Shown here: one piece after another, positions 59,031 through 64,000 of the stretch
How positions within the stretch are numbered: the first letter of the stretch is position 1
Layout of the letters: every line of letters starts with the position of its first letter
Assembly (NCBI RefSeq): GCF_013408655.1
Contig: NZ_JACCBP010000001.1
Location: forward strand, 1-64,000
Reading direction: 5' to 3'
Length of the DNA: 64,000 nt
Origin: Pigmentiphaga litoralis
Lineage (GTDB): Bacteria > Pseudomonadota > Gammaproteobacteria > Burkholderiales > Burkholderiaceae_B
Notes under the pieces: generated by a model
Database searches by the model: none
The model's input: only the letters and a program-made list of their open reading frames with translations
Told to the model about the DNA's origin: nothing
Made by a program: the position numbers and the translations under genes

Positions 59031-62000
59031 ATGGCAGAACACTCAGGCAAGCAGGACCCTTCCCGACGCAATCCGGACACGGTAGGCGCGACGACGATCA
59101 CAAGCGCAGGCGCGGGCGCTGCCACCCCGGCGCGTGCGCCTGCTGGCGGTGACGCCACGACACCCGGGGGCGATCGCGCCGGCCGCGGCGCGCGCACGGG
59201 CCGCCCCGAGGGTCAGCCCCGCCCGCCGCGCGACCCGAACGCGTCGCGCGAACCGCGTCCGCCGCGAGATCCCAACGCGCCGCGCGAACCGCGTCCGCCG
59301 CGCGATCCCAACGCGTCGCGCGATCCCCGCCCGCCACGCGACCCGAAAGCTCCGCGTGAGCCTCGCCGCGACCGCGTCGACCGCGCCGACCGCAACGCGC
59401 CCCGCCCGCCGCGCACCCGCAATCCCGTCCCCGCGATCACCTACCCCGAGGAACTGCCCGTCAGCGCCCGCCGCGACGACATCGCGAAGGCCCTGGCGGC
59501 GCATCAGGTCATCATCGTGTCCGGCGAAACCGGGTCCGGCAAGACTACCCAGCTGCCCAAGATCTGCCTGGAACTGGGCCGCGGCAGCACCGGCATGATC
59601 GGCCACACCCAGCCGCGCCGGCTGGCCGCCACGTCCGTCGCCCGCCGCATCGCCCAGGAACTGAACACACCGCTCGGCCAGGTGGTTGGCTACCAGGTGC
59701 GCTTCAACGATCGCACCGAAGCGGGCGCATCGATCAAGCTGATGACGGACGGCATTCTGCTGGCCGAGTCGCAGCGCGACCCCTGGCTGCGGGCCTACGA
59801 CACGATCATTATCGATGAGGCGCATGAACGCAGCCTGAACATCGACTTTCTGCTCGGCTACCTGAAGCAACTGCTGCCGCGCCGCCCGGACCTGAAGCTG
59901 ATCATCACGTCGGCGACGATCGACGCCGACCGTTTTGCGACCCACTTTGCGTCGCCAGGGCATGACCGCGCGCCGGTCATTGAAGTGTCGGGCCGCCTGT
60001 ACCCGGTCGAAGTCCGCTATCGCGGCATCGACACGCCGCGCGGCCAGGATCCTAACGCCAGCGGCAACCCCGACACCGCCCCCCGCAAGGAAAAGCGCGA
60101 AAAGGAAAACCTGTCGCGCGACGAAGAAAAGGACATGATCGACGCGATCGTCGACGCGGTGGACGAGTGCGCGCGCCACGGCGCCGGCGACATCCTGGTC
60201 TTCCTGCCGGGCGAACGCGAAATCCGCGAGGCGGCCGAGGCGCTGCGCAAACACCATCCGCCCGGCACCGAAGTGCTGCAACTGTTTGCGCGCCTGTCGC
60301 AGGCCGACCAGGAAAAAGTCTTTCACCCCAAGGGCAGCGGCCGGCGGGTCGTGCTCGCCACCAACGTGGCCGAAACATCGTTGACCGTGCCAGGCATCCG
60401 CTACGTGGTCGACACCGGCCTGGTGCGCATGAAGCGCTATTCGTGGCGCAACAAGGTCGAACAGCTGCATATCGAGCCGGTCAGCCAGGCTTCCGCCAAC
60501 CAGCGGGCCGGCCGATGCGGCCGTCTCGGGCCGGGCGTCTGTATCCGTCTGTACGAAGAAGACGACTTTGCGTTGCGGGCGCCGTTCACGGACCCCGAAA
60601 TCCTGCGCGCGTCGCTGGCCAGCGTCATTCTGCGGATGAAGGCGCTCAAGCTCGACGATATTGAAGACTTCCCCTTTGTCGAAGCGCCGCCGGGCCGGGC
60701 GATTGCCGATGGCTACCACCTGCTGCAGGAACTGGGCGCCATCGATGACAGCAATACGCTGACGCCGGTAGGACGTGAACTCGCGCGCCTGCCCGTGGAC
60801 CCGCGCATCGGCCGCATGATCCTGGCCGCCCGCGAAAACGCGTGCCTGTCCGAAATGCTGATCATTGCGTCGGCCCTGTCGGTACAGGACCCGCGCGATC
60901 GCCCGCAAGAAGCACAGGAAGCGGCCGACCAGGCGCATGCCAAGTTTGCCGACGAACGTTCCGAGTTCATGGCTTTCCTGAAGTTATGGCAGTGGTACAA
61001 CGACGCGGTCGCGCACAAGCAGTCGCAGCGCAAGCTGGTCGACACGCTGCGCCAGAGCTTTTTGTCGCCGGTGCGCATGCGCGAATGGCACGACATCCAC
61101 GCGCAACTGGCGTCGGTGGTGGGCGAGCAGGGCTGGCGCCTGAACGAGGCCCCGGCCACCCTGGAACAAGTCCACCAGGCCCTGCTCGCGGGCCTGCTGG
61201 GCAACCTGGGCTACAAGGCTGAAGAAGACGCGCAGTACCTGGGCGCGCGCGGCATCCGCTTCTACATTCATCCGGGTTCGCGGCTGGCGCGCAAGGCGGG
61301 CCGCTGGGTGGTTGCGGGTGAACTGGTCGAGACGTCCCGCCTGTTCGCGCGCACGATCGCCAAGATCGACCCGGTCTGGATCGAACGGGCCGGCAAGCAT
61401 CTGCTGAACAAGAACTGGTCCGATCCGCGGTGGGAAAAGAAGGAAGGGCAGGTGGTCGCGAACGAACGCGCGACCCTGTATGGCCTGATCATCTATTCCG
61501 GCCGCCGCGTGAACTACGGGCGGATCAACCCGTCGCATGCGCGCGAGTTGTTCATTCGCCAGGCGCTGGTGACGGGCGACATCGACACCAAGCTGCCCTT
61601 CATTGCGCACAACAAGAAGCTGTTCGCCGAGATCGAAAAGCTGGAACACAAGTCGCGCCGGCCCGACATTCTGGTCGACGATGAACTGATCTACGCCTTC
61701 TACGACCGGCAAATTCCGGCCGACGTGCATCAGCTGGCCACGCTGGAAAAGTGGTATCGGGACCAGACCGCCACGCCCGAGCGTGACAAATCCCGGCTGC
61801 TGTTCCTGTCGCGTGACGAGCTGATGCGGCATGAAGCCGCCGGCGTGACGACCGACGTGTTTCCCAAGATGCTGTCCTTGCATGGCATCGACATGGCGCT
61901 CGACTACCACTTCGAGCCCGGGTCCCCGCGCGATGGCGTGACGCTGTCGGTGCCGCTGTTCGCGCTCAATCAACTGGACGCGACCCGTTGTGAATGGCTG

Positions 62001-63236
62001 GTGCCGGGCATGCTGAAGGAAAAGGTGCATCTGCTGCTGAAGTCCTTGCCGCAGAAATTGCGCCGGCATTGCGTGCCCTTGCCCGAGTATGCCGCGGGCT
62101 TTTTCGACCGTTGGTTCGAAGTCGCCGTGAAGCCCGACCGTGGCCTGATCGAGACGCTGATTGCCGACGTGCGCGAACAGAAAACCCTTCAGCTCGCGCC
62201 GCCCGACTTCAAGCTGGAAACGTTGCCGGCCCACCTGTTCATGAACTTCCGCGTGCTGGATGAAAATGGCCGCATGCTGTCCATGAGCCGGAACCTGGCG
62301 CAGCTGAAAGGTGAACTGGGGCGCGAGGCGCAGGCCACCTTCCAGCAGGTGGCGTCGCGCGACAAGCAGGTGGCGCAGGCCCTGGCCCACGAAGGCCTGA
62401 CGGACTGGACCTTTGGCCCGTTGCCGGAACTGCTGGAGATCAAGCGCGGCGGCCTGTCGGTGATCGGCTATCCGGCACTGGTGGACAAGGGCACATCGTG
62501 CGACCTGGACGTGTTCGACGATCCGGCCGAAGCGCTGCGTCATCACCGCGCGGGCTTGCTGCGCCTGTTCCGCCTGCAACTGAAAGAGCAGGTCAAGTTC
62601 CTGGAAAAGAACCTGAACGGGCTCACGCAAATGAGCATGCTGTATCTGCCGCTGGGAACGCAGGAAGAACTGCGCGACCAGATCATCGACACCGCCCTGG
62701 CGCAGGCCTGCCTGGGCGATCCGTGGCCGACCGATGCCGCCTCGTTCACGGCCCGCCGCAACGAAGGCAAGGGCCGATTGGGCCTGCTCGCGCAGGAAAT
62801 CGCGCGGCTGGTGTCGACCATCCTGACCGAGTGGGCCGCCGTCATGCGCAAGCTGCCGCAGGCACGGGGCCACGCGGCATCGCATGCCGATATCGAACAG
62901 CAGATGCGGGCGCTGATGCCCAAATGGTTCGTACGCGAAACGCCGTATACGCAGCTGGTGCACTACCCGCGCTACATGAGGGCCGCCCAGGCCCGCGTCG
63001 ACAAACTGCGCGCCGATCCGGCCCGCGATGCCAAGCTGCTGGGTGAACTCGGCCAGTTGCTCACGCCCTACCAGCGCGCCAAAGCCGCCCGCAAAGGCGT
63101 CGACGACGCCCGCCTGGACGAATTCCGCTGGATGATCGAAGAACTGCGCGTCGCCCTGTTCGCGCAAGAACTGCGCACCCCCATGCCCGTATCCGTCAAA
63201 CGCCTGCAAAAAGCATGGGAAGCCATCCAACGTTAA
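59031..63236 (+). CDS. hrpA: ATP-dependent RNA helicase HrpA (DEAH box)
   Basis: The 1401-residue helicase has Walker A GETGSGKTTQ (about residue 165), DEAH at about 262-265 (IIDEAHERSLN), SAT in IITSATIDADRF, and motif VI QRAGRCGRLGPGVCIRLY. HA2, OB-fold and the HrpA-specific C-terminal DUF3418 region follow. HrpA unwinds RNA and rescues stalled ribosomes. The first 145 residues are disordered, Arg/Pro/Asp-rich, with four 12-residue tandem repeats. The ATG of MAEHSGK sits below a near-consensus promoter; an in-frame ATG 26 codons earlier lies upstream of that promoter. Confidence 0.96.
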   Translation: MAEHSGKQDPSRRNPDTVGATTITSAGAGAATPARAPAGGDATTPGGDRAGRGARTGRPEGQPRPPRDPNASREPRPPRDPNAPREPRPPRDPNASRDPRPPRDPKAPREPRRDRVDRADRNAPRPPRTRNPVPAITYPEELPVSARRDDIAKALAAHQVIIVSGETGSGKTTQLPKICLELGRGSTGMIGHTQPRRLAATSVARRIAQELNTPLGQVVGYQVRFNDRTEAGASIKLMTDGILLAESQRDPWLRAYDTIIIDEAHERSLNIDFLLGYLKQLLPRRPDLKLIITSATIDADRFATHFASPGHDRAPVIEVSGRLYPVEVRYRGIDTPRGQDPNASGNPDTAPRKEKREKENLSRDEEKDMIDAIVDAVDECARHGAGDILVFLPGEREIREAAEALRKHHPPGTEVLQLFARLSQADQEKVFHPKGSGRRVVLATNVAETSLTVPGIRYVVDTGLVRMKRYSWRNKVEQLHIEPVSQASANQRAGRCGRLGPGVCIRLYEEDDFALRAPFTDPEILRASLASVILRMKALKLDDIEDFPFVEAPPGRAIADGYHLLQELGAIDDSNTLTPVGRELARLPVDPRIGRMILAARENACLSEMLIIASALSVQDPRDRPQEAQEAADQAHAKFADERSEFMAFLKLWQWYNDAVAHKQSQRKLVDTLRQSFLSPVRMREWHDIHAQLASVVGEQGWRLNEAPATLEQVHQALLAGLLGNLGYKAEEDAQYLGARGIRFYIHPGSRLARKAGRWVVAGELVETSRLFARTIAKIDPVWIERAGKHLLNKNWSDPRWEKKEGQVVANERATLYGLIIYSGRRVNYGRINPSHARELFIRQALVTGDIDTKLPFIAHNKKLFAEIEKLEHKSRRPDILVDDELIYAFYDRQIPADVHQLATLEKWYRDQTATPERDKSRLLFLSRDELMRHEAAGVTTDVFPKMLSLHGIDMALDYHFEPGSPRDGVTLSVPLFALNQLDATRCEWLVPGMLKEKVHLLLKSLPQKLRRHCVPLPEYAAGFFDRWFEVAVKPDRGLIETLIADVREQKTLQLAPPDFKLETLPAHLFMNFRVLDENGRMLSMSRNLAQLKGELGREAQATFQQVASRDKQVAQALAHEGLTDWTFGPLPELLEIKRGGLSVIGYPALVDKGTSCDLDVFDDPAEALRHHRAGLLRLFRLQLKEQVKFLEKNLNGLTQMSMLYLPLGTQEELRDQIIDTALAQACLGDPWPTDAASFTARRNEGKGRLGLLAQEIARLVSTILTEWAAVMRKLPQARGHAASHADIEQQMRALMPKWFVRETPYTQLVHYPRYMRAAQARVDKLRADPARDAKLLGELGQLLTPYQRAKAARKGVDDARLDEFRWMIEELRVALFAQELRTPMPVSVKRLQKAWEAIQR
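59217..59360 (+). repeat. Four 36-bp tandem repeats inside hrpA
   Basis: They encode four copies of PRPPRDPN(A/K)(S/P)R(E/D) at residues 63-110 of HrpA. The copies differ by only a few bases, which suggests recent expansion. Confidence 0.88.
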
Positions 63237-63244
63237 TGCGAAGC

Positions 63245-63646
63245 TTACTCGGGGCTCAACTTCATGCGTAGCCTCGGCGCAGCCGGAGCTACGTCAACAC
63301 CGGTGGGATCCGCCATGATCGCCTCGATCATCCGTTCCAGGTGCCCGATGTGCGGCAGCATCGGCCCATAGAACCGGGTCCGCGTGGCGTCCTGGATCAA
63401 CAGCGTCGGGAAATCTTCGATGTCATCGTCATCGAGCAATTCAGGATGTGTCTCGACATCCACCCAGACGAACACATGCTGCGGCAGCGATGCCGCCAGG
63501 TCGGTAAAACGGGGCAGGTATTCCCGGCAGGTTCCGCACCACTCGGCGCACAGGCACGCAACGAGCAAAGACGCTTCGCTAGACAGCTTTTCAGCAATCA
63601 GGTCGGTATCGGTATCGGGCAGGTAAACAGGCGCGGAAGCGGTCAT
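63245..63646 (-). CDS. Thioredoxin-like protein
   Basis: This 133-residue cytoplasmic protein has a thioredoxin fold with active site AEWCGTCREY (Cys37, Cys40) and the cis-Pro in DFPTLLIQD. The N- and C-terminal extensions are short and low in conservation. A general disulfide or redox role is likely; the partner is unknown. It converges with hrpA, 8 bp away, and is divergent from the EI24-like gene. Confidence 0.88.
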   Translation of the reverse strand: MTASAPVYLPDTDTDLIAEKLSSEASLLVACLCAEWCGTCREYLPRFTDLAASLPQHVFVWVDVETHPELLDDDDIEDFPTLLIQDATRTRFYGPMLPHIGHLERMIEAIMADPTGVDVAPAAPRLRMKLSPE

Positions 63647-63741
63647 TGGCGGGGTAACGGAAGGCTACGTTTCTGCAGCTATTATGCCTGTGCAGTGCGG
63701 CATACTGGCGTTCCCCTGACTCGTACGGATGACAGCGCGCA

Positions 63742-64000
63742 ATGAGTACTCACCCTGAAGCTTTGCCCGTGGTCGTTCGGTCCGCCGGTTTCGAAGGCGT
63801 CGGCCTGGCGATCGGCCGCGCGCTCAGGTCGCAGTGCCGCGGGCCCATGCTGCTGGCCCTGCTGTTGCCGCTCTTCGTGGCGGTGATCAGCGCCATCGCG
63901 CTCCTCTGGTTCTTTGGCGCCACCCTGAGCGACTGGCTGCAAAGCGCGGCGTCAAGCTACAACGTCACGCTTGGCGCGGTGGACGGAATGCTGATCCCCA
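63742..64000 (+). CDS. EI24/CysZ-like membrane protein, 5' part only
   Basis: Eighty-six codons are present before the window ends. The start reads MSTHPEALPVV, then FEGVGLAIGRALRSQCRGPML and a hydrophobic helix (LLALLLPLFVAVISAIALLW). This resembles the N-terminus of EI24-domain (CysZ-like) inner-membrane proteins. The family call is from the fragment only. Confidence 0.65.
   Translation, partial: MSTHPEALPVVVRSAGFEGVGLAIGRALRSQCRGPMLLALLLPLFVAVISAIALLWFFGATLSDWLQSAASSYNVTLGAVDGMLIP

Overview
The window (about 65% G+C by eye) looks like chromosomal DNA of a betaproteobacterium in the Alcaligenaceae (Bordetella/Achromobacter/Pigmentiphaga relatives). The support is the style of the rRNA end, the ilvI-ilvH-ilvC order, many Bug-type solute-binding proteins paired with LysR regulators, Fur-like sites of the kind seen in Bordetella, and the protein style of PNPase, catalase and HrpA. 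The genus is inferred from recollection, not from a search. No phage, IS element, CRISPR array or tRNA gene was seen.

Layout. 1-530: the 3' end of a 23S rRNA, then 5S and a terminator, followed by a small 15-bp tandem repeat. 658-8085: a two-helix membrane peptide, an LpxH-like phosphoesterase, a membrane-anchored lipase, an iron-uptake set (TonB receptor, Sel1-repeat protein, PiuC-type dioxygenase) behind a Fur-like site, and an RDD membrane protein. 8536-11818: ilvI-ilvH-ilvC for branched-chain amino acids. 11879-21860: a siderophore locus. It holds an AraC-type regulator broken by an in-frame amber codon, then a tightly coupled five-gene operon (receptor, PvdE-family ABC exporter, FhuB, FhuD-like binding protein, FhuF reductase), with the FhuC ATPase facing it. 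21984-25659: pssA, then a LysR/Bug/maleate isomerase module. 25738-30911: a second siderophore locus with an iron-controlled FecI sigma factor, FecR, an STN-domain TonB receptor and a siderophore-esterase-like hydrolase. 31044-37609: a lipoprotein, a LivJ-like binding protein, rpsO-pnp, a small unknown protein, gluconokinase and a Lon-substrate-domain protein. 37714-48489: a MocR regulator with a divergent EamA transporter, catalase, an FtsX-like permease, a truncated globin, RmuC and AidB. 48610-50505: rpiA, phoU and yggX. 50572-57602: a zinc-ribbon-like unknown and two small catabolic modules, each made of a Bug protein, enzymes and a divergent LysR. 57586-64000: argA, hrpA, a thioredoxin-like protein and the start of an EI24/CysZ-like gene.

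How it works together. Three TonB receptors, a FecI/FecR relay, three Fur-like sites, an Fhu-type importer, FhuF, a PiuC dioxygenase, a siderophore esterase and YggX make iron acquisition the dominant accessory theme. A second theme is organic-acid use through Bug proteins without adjacent TctAB permeases (three cases). A third is oxidative, nitrosative and DNA damage defence (catalase, truncated globin, RmuC, AidB).

Most unusual points: the amber codon in the siderophore AraC regulator; the exporter embedded in an importer operon; an intrinsic terminator plus slippery repeats between the PiuA-like receptor and its Sel1/PiuC partners; and a perfect -10 box placed so that argA mRNA would be leaderless.
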